Source: Desulfovibrio sp. Fe33
Lineage (GTDB): Bacteria > Desulfobacterota > Desulfovibrionia > Desulfovibrionales > Desulfovibrionaceae
Length of the DNA: 64,000 nt
Assembly (NCBI RefSeq): GCF_028532725.1
Contig: NZ_JAQKGU010000006.1
Coordinates: forward strand, 62,001 to 126,000
Reading direction: 5' to 3'
A program made the position numbers and the translations under genes. The notes beneath the pieces are model-generated. The model was given only the letters and a program-made list of their open reading frames with translations. It did no database searches and had not been told where the DNA came from. The stretch's first letter is position 1. Each line of letters starts with the position of its first letter. This document shows positions 1 to 9,161 of this stretch, piece after piece.

Positions 1-309
1 CAGGGCGAGCAGGCGGGAACGCAATGTGCCGTGCAGGTCCACAAGGACGTTTCCGGCATATTGCCGGGCCAGTTCGCCGGTGCGGCGAAACCACCCCGCG
101 TCGGTCAGGTCGGCTTTGGAAAGGCCCACGGTTCCGGCCACGGCGGGATGGTTTTCCAGCAGGGGCAGGTTGGCCTCCCTGGTCACGAAAATGAAGGAGG
201 TTCCGGCCGTTTCATGCCAGTGGGCCAGGACGCCCGTGGCCAGCGCCACGTCGCCCATGTGCCCGAGGCGGAAGGCCACGGCGGGTTGCTCTGCTGCGCG
301 TGAATCCAT
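1..309 (-). CDS. Glycosyltransferase family 9 (heptosyltransferase-like), N-terminal part
   Basis: Reading the minus strand from the ATG at 309 gives 103 uninterrupted codons to the window edge, so the C-terminal part lies outside. The product begins with 15 variable residues, then RLGHMGDVALATG, matching the N-terminal strand and glycine loop of GT9 LPS heptosyltransferases (usual form R.g.iGD.l..tp). Later VTREANLPLLENHP and VLVDLHGTLRSR also fit that family (the second resembles the conserved DLhgnlRS stretch). A purine-rich AGGACGG lies just upstream of the ATG on the minus strand. It is divergent from the CBS-domain gene. The family role is adding a sugar to lipopolysaccharide core from a nucleotide-activated donor in the cytoplasm; the exact sugar cannot be told from this fragment. 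Confidence 0.72.
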   Translation of the reverse strand, partial: MDSRAAEQPAVAFRLGHMGDVALATGVLAHWHETAGTSFIFVTREANLPLLENHPAVAGTVGLSKADLTDAGWFRRTGELARQYAGNVLVDLHGTLRSRLLAL

Positions 310-439
310 GCCCGTCCTGTTCGCCTCAATCGTCTTGGAAGTCAAGCCTGTTGCGTGTTGCGCAGGTCCGTGGCATCTGGTACATCCATCGGTAAGGTAC
401 AGTGTTCGATCCTCTCTTTTCCAGGAAGTGACAAGATCC

Positions 440-1492
440 ATGGTTGAACTAATTCTCGCCGTCGGCGTGGCCGTCTTCGTGTCTGCGTTTTGTTCCGTGG
501 CCGAAGCGGCTCTTTACTCCATGAGTTGGGCCGACATTCAGAAGCTCAAGGACAGCGGCCGCAAGTCCGCGCTTTTGCTTCATAGTCTCCGTTCGAAAAT
601 CGATGAGCCCATCACGGCCATCCTGACGCTGAACACCTGCGCGCACACCGCGGGAGCCGCCGTGGCCGGGTGGGCCTGGGCCAAATTGTACGGCGACGAC
701 ACGCTTTGGCTCTTTACACTTTGCTTTACAGTAATTATTCTCATCTTCACGGAGATCATGCCGAAGACCATCGGTGTGCTCTATTCGGATGTGATCGCTC
801 CCATTTTGGCTCGTCCCCTCAAGGGGATGGTCTGGGTGTTCAAGCCGATCATCGCGGTCATGGGGCTGTTGTCCAAGGCCGTGAAGCATCGGGAGTCCAA
901 GCCGGACCACACCGAGGACGACATCAGGGCCATCGTCAGCCTGACGCGGCGTTCCGGGGTGATAAAGCCGTATGAGGAGACGTCCATTCGGAACATCCTC
1001 TCCCTGGACTGCAAGACGGTCCGGCAGATCATGACCCCGAGGACCGTGGTTTTTTCCCTGTCGTCGGACATGACCGTGGCCCAGGCCCGGGAGGAACATC
1101 CGAACTGGCCCCACAGCCGCATCCCGGTCTTTGACGAGGACCCGGAGGACATTGTGGGCGTGGTCTATCGGCGGGTGGTGCTCGAAGCCCTCGCCGACGA
1201 CAAGGACGAGCTCAAGCTGGCCGACATCATGCGTCCGGTGCGGTTCGTTCTGGAGACCGTCACCCTGGACAAGCTCCTGGTGCAGTTTCTGGGCAGCCGG
1301 ATGCATCTGGCCGTGGTCCTGGACGAATACGGCGGGGTGGCCGGGGTGGTCACGCTGGAAGATGTCCTCGAAGAGATCCTCGGCAGCGAAATTGTTGACG
1401 AGACCGACCAGGTGGTGGATATGCGGGAACTTGCCCGCACGCAGCGCGACGAATTGACCCGCGCCCGCAACGGTTCGGCGGATAAGAAATAG
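440..1492 (+). CDS. DUF21/CBS-pair membrane protein (CNNM/CorC-like)
   Basis: 350-residue integral membrane protein. The ATG at 440 is preferred because AGGAA lies about 9 bases upstream and the product then opens directly with a hydrophobic helix (MVELILAVGVAVFVSAF). Residues 1 to about 165 form a DUF21 transmembrane domain with the typical SVAEAALYS and EIMPKTIGVLYSD stretches. Residues about 195-320 form a CBS pair (IMTPRTVVFSL; VVLDEYGGVAGVVTLEDVLEEILGSE). The CorC_HlyC C-terminal domain of full-length relatives is missing; the protein ends about 35 residues after the second CBS motif. Family members are linked to divalent cation (Mg/Co) transport with CBS domains sensing nucleotides. It lies 29 bases before ccmE on the same strand, which may be chance. 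Confidence 0.85.
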   Translation: MVELILAVGVAVFVSAFCSVAEAALYSMSWADIQKLKDSGRKSALLLHSLRSKIDEPITAILTLNTCAHTAGAAVAGWAWAKLYGDDTLWLFTLCFTVIILIFTEIMPKTIGVLYSDVIAPILARPLKGMVWVFKPIIAVMGLLSKAVKHRESKPDHTEDDIRAIVSLTRRSGVIKPYEETSIRNILSLDCKTVRQIMTPRTVVFSLSSDMTVAQAREEHPNWPHSRIPVFDEDPEDIVGVVYRRVVLEALADDKDELKLADIMRPVRFVLETVTLDKLLVQFLGSRMHLAVVLDEYGGVAGVVTLEDVLEEILGSEIVDETDQVVDMRELARTQRDELTRARNGSADKK

Positions 1493-1521
1493 CATCAGCC
1501 GCGCTCCGCGCAAGGAAACAT

Positions 1522-1962
1522 ATGGCCAAGAGTTCCAACAAGATCGTGTACGCCGTCGCCCTGGCGCTGTTCCTGGGCGGCCTTTCCTATCTCATCTTCT
1601 CGGGCCTGACCCAGGATTCGGTGTATTTTCTCAACGTGACCGAGGCCCTGGCGCAGGATCGGGCCGAGATCGGCAACGCACGCCTGTTCGGCAAGGTGTC
1701 GCCCGCCGGGCTGTCCATCGCCGACGGCAAGCTCGGAGCCGATTTCGATCTGGTGGACAAGATGCAGGGAGACAAGGCGTTGCGGGTGCAGTACAAGGGC
1801 GCCTTGCCGGACACCTTCAAGGCGGATGTCGAGGTCATCGTGGAGGGGAAGTTCTCCCCGGACGGCCGTGTCTTCGTGGCCAGGACCCTTGTGACCAAGT
1901 GCCCTTCAAAGTATGAAGAACAGAGCAAAGAGATGGAGATGCAGAAGGGGCAGGCTGGTTAG
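1522..1962 (+). CDS. ccmE: Cytochrome c maturation heme chaperone CcmE (Cys variant)
   Basis: 146-residue protein with an N-terminal membrane anchor (about residues 8-27) and a periplasmic OB-fold. CcmE binds heme covalently and passes it from CcmC to CcmF. In classical CcmE the heme-binding residue is a His in an H-x-x-x-Y motif. Here the equivalent segment reads TKCPSKYEE, placing Cys127 at the His position with Tyr131 four residues on, a C-x-x-x-Y form. This substitution is known from some Desulfovibrio Ccm systems that also lack CcmG and CcmH, and neither is seen here. AAGGAAAC lies just upstream of the ATG. It heads the ccm cluster. Confidence 0.93.
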   Translation: MAKSSNKIVYAVALALFLGGLSYLIFSGLTQDSVYFLNVTEALAQDRAEIGNARLFGKVSPAGLSIADGKLGADFDLVDKMQGDKALRVQYKGALPDTFKADVEVIVEGKFSPDGRVFVARTLVTKCPSKYEEQSKEMEMQKGQAG

Positions 1963-2029
1963 TGAAATCTTTTTCACATGATTGCGTCCCGGTTTATTCC
2001 TCTCTATTCCCGTTGAACTCTCCGAAGGA

Positions 2030-2063
2030 AGCCGAGGGCCGGAGGGGTGTCCTTCCCTCGGCT
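2030..2063 (+). other. Hairpin in ccmE-ccmF intergenic region
   Basis: A 9-bp perfect inverted repeat, AGCCGAGGG (2030-2038) and CCCTCGGCT (2055-2063), sits in the 131-base gap between ccmE and ccmF. There is no following T-run, so it is unlikely to be a simple intrinsic terminator. It could stabilise or process the mRNA and set different expression of ccmE and ccmF; that role is inference. Confidence 0.4.
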
Positions 2064-2093
2064 CGCTTGTCGAACTTGTCGTAAGGAGCCTCT

Positions 2094-3992
<1,899 letters not shown>

Positions 3993-4658
3993 ATGAGCGA
4001 TTCGGGCAAGTCGCTGCTCGCAGTGAAGCGGGCGGCAAAGTTCTACGGAAACAAGCTCGTCTTCAAGGAGGTCTCCTTCGAGGTCCTGCCCGGCAGGATT
4101 CTCCTGGTGGCCGGTCCCAACGGGGCGGGCAAATCCACGCTCATGCGCATCATGGCCGGGTTGAGCAAGCCGTCGGCGGGCGAGGTGACGCTCAATCTCG
4201 AACCCGAGGATGTGGCCTATCTCGGTCACGCCACCTTCATCTATCCCGGCCTGACCGCGCTGGAGAACCTGCGGTTTTGGGGAGCCATGTACGGCCTGAC
4301 GCCTTCCCGCGACGAACTCATGGCCCTGCTGGCGAGGGTCGGGCTTGAACGGGCGGCAGAGGAAAAGGCCGGATCGTTCTCGCGCGGCATGGCTCAGCGG
4401 CTCAATCTGGCGCGCATCTATCAGGCCGACCCCAAGCTCATCTTTCTCGATGAACCGGGCACCGGCCTCGACCCGGCCTCCCTGCGAAGACTGCGCCAGG
4501 AGATAACCTCCCTGCGCGACCGGGGCGTGTCCGTGGTCTGGATCAGCCACCATGTGACCGAGGACGCGGCCCTGGCCGACGACGTCCTCGCCCTCGGCGG
4601 GCGCAAGGTGGAATATTTCGGCCCGGCTTCGGGCTTCACTCCGGAGGGCGCATGTTGA
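3993..4658 (+). CDS. ccmA: Heme exporter ATP-binding subunit CcmA
   Basis: 221-residue ABC ATPase with Walker A GPNGAGKST near residues 45-53, signature-like FSRGMAQRL and Walker B LIFLDEPGTGLD. CcmA with CcmB drives release of holo-CcmE from the CcmC complex. The ATG follows the ccmF stop with no gap, and the 3' end overlaps ccmB by 7 bases, so translational coupling is likely. The signature has FSRG in place of the canonical LSGG, as is common in CcmA. Placement between ccmF and ccmB makes the assignment firm. Confidence 0.95.
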   Translation: MSDSGKSLLAVKRAAKFYGNKLVFKEVSFEVLPGRILLVAGPNGAGKSTLMRIMAGLSKPSAGEVTLNLEPEDVAYLGHATFIYPGLTALENLRFWGAMYGLTPSRDELMALLARVGLERAAEEKAGSFSRGMAQRLNLARIYQADPKLIFLDEPGTGLDPASLRRLRQEITSLRDRGVSVVWISHHVTEDAALADDVLALGGRKVEYFGPASGFTPEGAC

Positions 4659-5329
4659 GGCGTACGGTTCTCATCGCGAAGAAGGACCTTCGGCTTTCCC
4701 TGTCCGGAGGGCAGGGGTTGGTCCAGGCGGTCCTGCTCGGCCTGTTGCTTATCTTTCTGTTTTCCCTCTCCAAGCCGCTCGACGGAGCCATTTCGCCTCA
4801 GGCAGCGGGCGCGATTTTCTGGCTGGCCTCGGCTTTCGGACTGGTCCTGGTCTTCAACGACCTGTTCGCCATCGAGGAGGCCAACGGGGCGCGCATCGGC
4901 ATTCTGGCCTCGCCAGCGCCGGTGCACTCCGTCTGGTTGGGCAAGGGATTGGCCGGTTTCGGCCTTCTGTTCGTTTCCCAGCTCGTGTTTCTTCCGGCCA
5001 CGGCGGCCTTTCTCGGCCAGTCGGTCCACGGGCCGTGGTGGCTGCTGGCGGTCACGCTGCTCGGCGCCGATCTCGGGCTGGTCATCATAGGGGCGCTGCT
5101 CGGGGCGTTGTCCCAGGGGCAGGCGGCCCGGGAGTCCCTGCTCTCGGTCATCGTGTTCCCGCTTCTGCTGCCCGTGCTTCTGGCCGGGATAACCCTGTTC
5201 GGCCTGTGTTTCTCGCCTGAGCACACCATGGGGTACGACAAGTGGCTCGACCTGATATTCGCCTTTGACTGCCTGTTCGGCGGGGCCGGGTTGTTTCTGT
5301 TCCCGTTCGTCTACAGTGGGGAAGAGTAG
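4652..5329 (+). CDS. ccmB: Heme exporter membrane subunit CcmB
   Basis: 225-residue membrane protein with six predicted hydrophobic segments and the early cytoplasmic KDLRLSLSGGQGLVQ stretch typical of CcmB. It is the transmembrane partner of CcmA in the ABC complex that acts on holo-CcmE. FNDLFAIEEANG and LPLLLPVLLAG are recognisable family segments. The start overlaps the end of ccmA by 7 bases, and ccmC begins 2 bases after its stop, so the three genes are tightly coupled. Confidence 0.93.
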   Translation: MLRRTVLIAKKDLRLSLSGGQGLVQAVLLGLLLIFLFSLSKPLDGAISPQAAGAIFWLASAFGLVLVFNDLFAIEEANGARIGILASPAPVHSVWLGKGLAGFGLLFVSQLVFLPATAAFLGQSVHGPWWLLAVTLLGADLGLVIIGALLGALSQGQAARESLLSVIVFPLLLPVLLAGITLFGLCFSPEHTMGYDKWLDLIFAFDCLFGGAGLFLFPFVYSGEE

Positions 5330-5331
5330 TT

Positions 5332-5994
5332 ATGAAAGTTTCCATTTTGGCGGCCCTGGCGGGCATCGCCCTGGCCGTCCATCAGACGATGATCTGGTTC
5401 TACGCGCCCATCGCCCAATCCGGGCCTGTGCAGAAAATTTTCTACATGCACCTGCCATGTTCCTGGTGGGCGCTGGTCTCCTTTTTCGTGGTATTCGCGT
5501 CTTCCATTCTCTACCTGTTCACCCGCAAGGCGGCGTATGACCGGGTGGCCGGCGGGGCCGCCGAGCTCGGCGTGCTGCTCGCCACCCTGACCTTGATTTC
5601 CGGGTCCACGTGGGCCAGGGCCGAGTGGGGCCATTGGTGGCTGTGGGACCCGAAGCTGACCACCGCCCTTATCATGTGGTATGTCTACGCGGGCTATCTG
5701 GTCCTGCGGAACACGCCCATGGGCCGCGACCGCAAGGCGCTCGTCTGCGCCGTGCTCGGCATCGTGGCTTTCCTGGACGTCCCGCTGGTCTTTTTCGCGG
5801 CCAAGCTCTGGGGCAGTGCGCACCCCGACGGGTTGGCGCGTCAGGGATCGGGCATGGAGGCGCGCATGTGGCACACGGTCTTCGCCGGGCTATTCGCCTT
5901 CGGCCTGCTCTGGGGGGCCATGCTCATGGCCCGCATCCGTCAGCTCGGCCAGCAGGCGCGGCTCGAAGCCATGCTCGTTTGGGACGAGGAATAA
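5332..5994 (+). CDS. ccmC: Heme exporter/CcmE heme-loading protein CcmC
   Basis: 220-residue membrane protein with six hydrophobic helices. It shows the WWD motif (WARAEWGHWWLWDPKLT, about residues 90-107) and flanking conserved histidines in MHLPCSWW and MWHTVFAGL that ligate heme in the family. CcmC attaches heme to CcmE. Since CcmE here has Cys, this CcmC must serve a Cys-type chaperone; no obvious change is visible in its WWD motif. A GGGAAG ribosome site lies at the end of ccmB. Confidence 0.95.
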   Translation: MKVSILAALAGIALAVHQTMIWFYAPIAQSGPVQKIFYMHLPCSWWALVSFFVVFASSILYLFTRKAAYDRVAGGAAELGVLLATLTLISGSTWARAEWGHWWLWDPKLTTALIMWYVYAGYLVLRNTPMGRDRKALVCAVLGIVAFLDVPLVFFAAKLWGSAHPDGLARQGSGMEARMWHTVFAGLFAFGLLWGAMLMARIRQLGQQARLEAMLVWDEE

Positions 5995-6023
5995 CCAACA
6001 CGCAACCAGCCTGAGGATACAGC

Positions 6024-6170
6024 ATGTCTGCAACCACCTACATTTTCATCGCCAACGTGGCCATCTGGCTCGGCGTGGCCGGATATCTGGTCTTTCTGGC
6101 CTCGCGCTCGGCCGATCTGGAAAAGCGCATCCGTCAACTGGAACTCCTGGGAGGCGACCATGACGGATAA
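6024..6170 (+). CDS. ccmD: CcmD-like small membrane protein
   Basis: A 48-residue reading frame, short enough to be missed by length-based gene calling. It begins ATG at 6024 after a CTGAGGATACAGC leader and ends TAA at 6170, overlapping the next gene by 11 bases. The product has one transmembrane helix (about residues 5-27, TTYIFIANVAIWLGVAGYLV) followed by a charged cytoplasmic tail (RSADLEKRIRQLELLGG). Size, topology and position right after ccmC match CcmD, which helps CcmC and CcmE form a complex and release holo-CcmE. Sequence conservation of CcmD is low, so the call rests on context and topology. Confidence 0.8.
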   Translation: MSATTYIFIANVAIWLGVAGYLVFLASRSADLEKRIRQLELLGGDHDG

Positions 6171-6765
6171 CCGCGTCCCGTTTGGCAGGAAAGCCGTCAT
6201 CCTGGCTGTGTTCCTGTCTCTGGCGGCCATGTTCGCCACCAGTTTCGTCTATCGCCTGAATCACCCCAACCTGTTCGTGAAGTCGCAGGCTTCGCGCAAC
6301 GTCGCGCCCGACGATCACGGGGAGGCCGGTCCCGGTCCCATGGGCGGAGCCATGAGCGGGGCCATGTCCCGCGTCAAGGAGTTCATGGACAGGGTGGACA
6401 AGAACCCCGAGGACGTGGACGCCCTTGTCGGGTTGGGCAATTCGTTTTTGATGATGCGCGCCTGGGACCGCGCCCTGGAGCCCCTGGAAAAGGCCCGGCA
6501 GATCAAGCCGGAAGACGCCAATGTGCTCAAGGCCGTGGGCATCGCCTATTTCAACAAACAGGAATACGACAAGGCGAGCGCCGCCTATGAAGAGATTCTC
6601 AAGATCGACCCCGAAGACACCCTGGCGCTGTTCAATCAGGGAGTGATTTACAAGCATTTTCTCAACAAACCCGACGAGTCCCGGGCCTATTTCGAAAAGG
6701 TCCTTGCTCTGGAAAAAGGGGATGCGGAAATGCTGAAGCTGGCCCGCGAGGAGCTTGCTAAATAG
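6160..6765 (+). CDS. Membrane-anchored TPR protein of the ccm operon (CcmI/NrfG-like)
   Basis: 201-residue protein with an N-terminal signal anchor (about residues 12-33), a Gly/Met-rich linker (GPGPMGGAMSGAM) and three to four tetratricopeptide repeats from about residue 75 to the end. TPR proteins in Ccm systems (CcmI, NrfG) hold the apocytochrome C-terminus for heme ligation. Its overlap with ccmD and its place at the end of the operon suggest the same job here, which matters because no CcmH was found. The assignment as a functional CcmI is inference; sequence alone shows only a TPR fold. Confidence 0.75.
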   Translation: MTDNRVPFGRKAVILAVFLSLAAMFATSFVYRLNHPNLFVKSQASRNVAPDDHGEAGPGPMGGAMSGAMSRVKEFMDRVDKNPEDVDALVGLGNSFLMMRAWDRALEPLEKARQIKPEDANVLKAVGIAYFNKQEYDKASAAYEEILKIDPEDTLALFNQGVIYKHFLNKPDESRAYFEKVLALEKGDAEMLKLAREELAK

Positions 6766-6817
6766 ATTGGGCAATGATTATGGGGTGTTGATGGCATCTC
6801 CCCCCGGGCGGATAAGA

Positions 6818-6845
6818 TTGACAAGAGCCTGAAAATAACTACAAT
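6818..6845 (+). promoter_or_regulatory. Sigma-70-type promoter for livK
   Basis: TTGACA (6818-6823), 16-base spacer, TACAAT (6840-6845): perfect -35 and 5 of 6 at -10. Transcription would begin near 6852 and leave a leader of about 100 bases before the livK ATG at 6952. The leader holds an 8-bp hairpin, CCGCCGAA (6866-6873) with TTCGGCGG (6883-6890), without a T-run. Confidence 0.72.
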
Positions 6846-6951
6846 ATCACATTCCGTGGCTTTATCCGCCGAAGACGGCGTTTTCGGCGGGCGTCTGTAG
6901 TTTTATACATTGAATGGTAACGAACCCTTATACATCTTGAGGAGAGGAAGC

Positions 6952-8127
6952 ATGAGAGTCAAACTGAGTCTGATTGCCCTGTGTTTCGTCCTGGCTGCCA
7001 TGCTGGCTGCTTGCGGCGGCGAAGCGAAGAAGGATGAGAAGAAAGATGCCAAGGCCGATGTCGAGACCGGCGAAGTCGCCGCTCCCACCAAGATTGTCCT
7101 CGGCGTGGCCGGCGCCCATTCCGGCGACCTGGCTTCCTACGGTCTGCCCAGCGCCAACGCAGCCAAACTTGTTGCCAAGAAAATCAACGCCGCCGGCGGC
7201 GTGAACGGCGCCATGGTCGAAGTGGTTCCCCAGGACGACCAGTGCAAGCCCGAACTGGCCACCAACGTCGCCACCAAGCTGCTCTCCGACGGCGTGAAGA
7301 TTGTGCTCGGCCACATCTGCTCCGGCGCCACCAAGGCCGCGCTGCCCATCTACGTGGACGGCAAGATCGTGGTCATGTCCCCCTCCGCCACCAACCCGCC
7401 TCTGACCCAGTCCGGCGAGTACCCGAATTTCTTCCGGACCATCGCGCCGGATGATGCCCAGGCCGCTTTGGAAGTCGCTTTCGCCAAGAGCCTCGGCCTG
7501 AAGAAAATCGCCATCATTCACGACAAGGGCGACTACGGCAAGGGCTTCGCCTCCTTCTGCCAGCAGTTCATCGATGCCGATCCCGAGATCGAAGTGGTCC
7601 TCTTCGAGGGCGTGACCCCCGGCGCGGTCGACTATTCCGCCGTGGTCCAGAAGATCAAGAGCTCCGGCGCGGAAGGCGTCATCTTCGGCGGCTACCACCC
7701 CGAAGCTTCCAAGATCGTTACCGGTATGCGCAAGAAGGATATGAACATCCCGTTCATGTCCGATGACGGCGTGAAGGACGATACCTTCATCAAGGTCGCC
7801 GGCAAGTACGCCGAAGGCGTCTACGCCACCGGTCCCATGGATTTCTCCAGCAATCCCCTCTACACCGAGGCGGTCGAGGCTCACAGGGCTGAGTTCGGGA
7901 GCGATCCCGGTCCGTTCTTCCCCGAAGCGTATTCCGCCGCCCTTGCTCTGCTGAACGCGGTCAAGGTCGCGGGCGGCACCGATTACAACAAGCTGATCGA
8001 CGCCCTGCACAGCTCCTACGTCGACACCCCGGTCGGCAAGATCAAGTTCGATGCCAAGGGTGACGCCGAGGGCGTCGGCTTCGCCGTCTACCAGGTGAAA
8101 GACGGCAAGTACATGGAAGTTAAGTAA
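6952..8127 (+). CDS. livK: Branched-chain amino acid ABC transporter, substrate-binding lipoprotein
   Basis: 391-residue periplasmic binding protein. Start at 6952 is set by the GGAGAGGAAGC ribosome site and by the resulting lipoprotein signal peptide, ending in a LAAC lipobox with Cys21; upstream in-frame codons lack a ribosome site. A KKDEKKDAKADVE linker follows, then the type I periplasmic-binding fold (KIVLGVAGAHSGDLASYG; VVPQDDQCKPELATNVA; SGATKAALPIY; GDYGKGFA). LivK-type proteins bind Leu/Ile/Val or related amino acids and deliver them to LivHMGF. It is first in the operon and is followed by a hairpin that may let it be made in excess of the membrane subunits. Exact substrate is not provable here. 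Confidence 0.93.
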   Translation: MRVKLSLIALCFVLAAMLAACGGEAKKDEKKDAKADVETGEVAAPTKIVLGVAGAHSGDLASYGLPSANAAKLVAKKINAAGGVNGAMVEVVPQDDQCKPELATNVATKLLSDGVKIVLGHICSGATKAALPIYVDGKIVVMSPSATNPPLTQSGEYPNFFRTIAPDDAQAALEVAFAKSLGLKKIAIIHDKGDYGKGFASFCQQFIDADPEIEVVLFEGVTPGAVDYSAVVQKIKSSGAEGVIFGGYHPEASKIVTGMRKKDMNIPFMSDDGVKDDTFIKVAGKYAEGVYATGPMDFSSNPLYTEAVEAHRAEFGSDPGPFFPEAYSAALALLNAVKVAGGTDYNKLIDALHSSYVDTPVGKIKFDAKGDAEGVGFAVYQVKDGKYMEVK

Positions 8128-8151
8128 TTGTAAGCTTCCGAAAGGATTAGA

Positions 8152-8190
8152 CCAGGGGACGGGCCAAAGCCCGTCCCCTGGATTTATTTA
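8152..8190 (+). terminator. Intrinsic terminator/attenuator between livK and livH
   Basis: Perfect 13-bp stem, CCAGGGGACGGGC (8152-8164) with its complement (8169-8181), loop CAAA, followed by ATTTATTTA. It lies 24 bases after the livK stop and before livH. Partial termination here would give more binding protein than permease, a common arrangement for ABC importers. A strong secondary structure that protects the livK mRNA 3' end would have the same effect. Confidence 0.75.
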
Positions 8191-8209
8191 ATGAACAGGA
8201 ATCACGACA

Positions 8210-9112
8210 ATGGAATATTTCCTTGAGCTGTTCATGGGTGGCCTCACCCGGGGCAGCATCTATGCTCTGATCGCCCTCGGCTACACCATGGTCTACGGCA
8301 TCATCGAGCTGATCAACTTTGCCCACGGCGAAATCTACATGATCGGCGCCTTCACGGGGCTCATCGTGGCCGGCTTGCTGACCATGCTCGGGTTCCCCGG
8401 TCCCGCCATCCTGGTCATCGCCATCGTTTGCGCGATCATCTGGGCGGCCGCATACGGATTCACCATAGAAAAAATGGCCTACAAGCCGCTGCGGAACGCT
8501 CCCCGGCTGTCTCCGCTCATTTCCGCCATCGGAATGTCCATTTTCCTGCAGAACTATGTCATGCTCGCCCAGACCTCGGACTTTTTGCCTTTCCCCGAGC
8601 TGATTCCGCATTTCGCCTTCATTGACAACATGGGCAGCATTTTGAGCTCGGCCGAACTGGTCATCATCCTGGCGACCGTCGCTTCCTGCGTCGGCCTGAC
8701 GCTGTTCATCAAATTCACCAAGCTGGGCAAGGCCATGCGGGCCACCGCCCAGAACCGCAAGATGGCCATGCTGGTGGGCGTCAACGTCGACATGGTCATT
8801 TCGGCCACGTTCATCATCGGCTCCAGCCTCGCGGCCGTGGGCGGCGTGCTGATCGCTTCGCACATCGGCCAGATCAACTACTACATAGGCTTCATCGCGG
8901 GCATCAAGGCGTTCACCGCCGCGGTGCTCGGCGGCATCGGTTCCCTTCCCGGGGCCATGCTCGGAGGTCTGGTCCTCGGTCTGACCGAGGCGTTCGCCAC
9001 CGGATACGTTTCCTCGGATTACGAGGACGTGTTCGCCTTCCTGCTGCTCGTCCTCATCCTGATTTTCAGGCCGTCGGGCATCATGGGCAGGGAAAAGACC
9101 CAGAAGGTCTAA
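8210..9112 (+). CDS. livH: Branched-chain amino acid ABC transporter permease LivH
   Basis: 300-residue inner-membrane permease with about eight hydrophobic helices. MEYFLELFMGGLTRGSIYAL and the following ALGYTMVYGIIELINFAHGE are the typical LivH N-terminus; AVLGGIGSLPGAMLGG is the cytoplasmic EAA-like loop that docks the ATPases. ACAGGA precedes the ATG. It pairs with LivM to form the transmembrane channel. Gene order livK-H-M-G-F is canonical. Confidence 0.94.
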   Translation: MEYFLELFMGGLTRGSIYALIALGYTMVYGIIELINFAHGEIYMIGAFTGLIVAGLLTMLGFPGPAILVIAIVCAIIWAAAYGFTIEKMAYKPLRNAPRLSPLISAIGMSIFLQNYVMLAQTSDFLPFPELIPHFAFIDNMGSILSSAELVIILATVASCVGLTLFIKFTKLGKAMRATAQNRKMAMLVGVNVDMVISATFIIGSSLAAVGGVLIASHIGQINYYIGFIAGIKAFTAAVLGGIGSLPGAMLGGLVLGLTEAFATGYVSSDYEDVFAFLLLVLILIFRPSGIMGREKTQKV

Positions 9113-9161
9113 CAGAGATCATCGCGGCCCCCGTGGCCGCCCACCGCGCAAGGAATATATC

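Noticed and set aside
449..1513. Long open frames on the strand opposite the CBS-domain protein and many other genes
   Set aside because: They are antisense shadows in GC-rich DNA, with low-complexity His/Gly/Arg-rich translations and no domain signatures.
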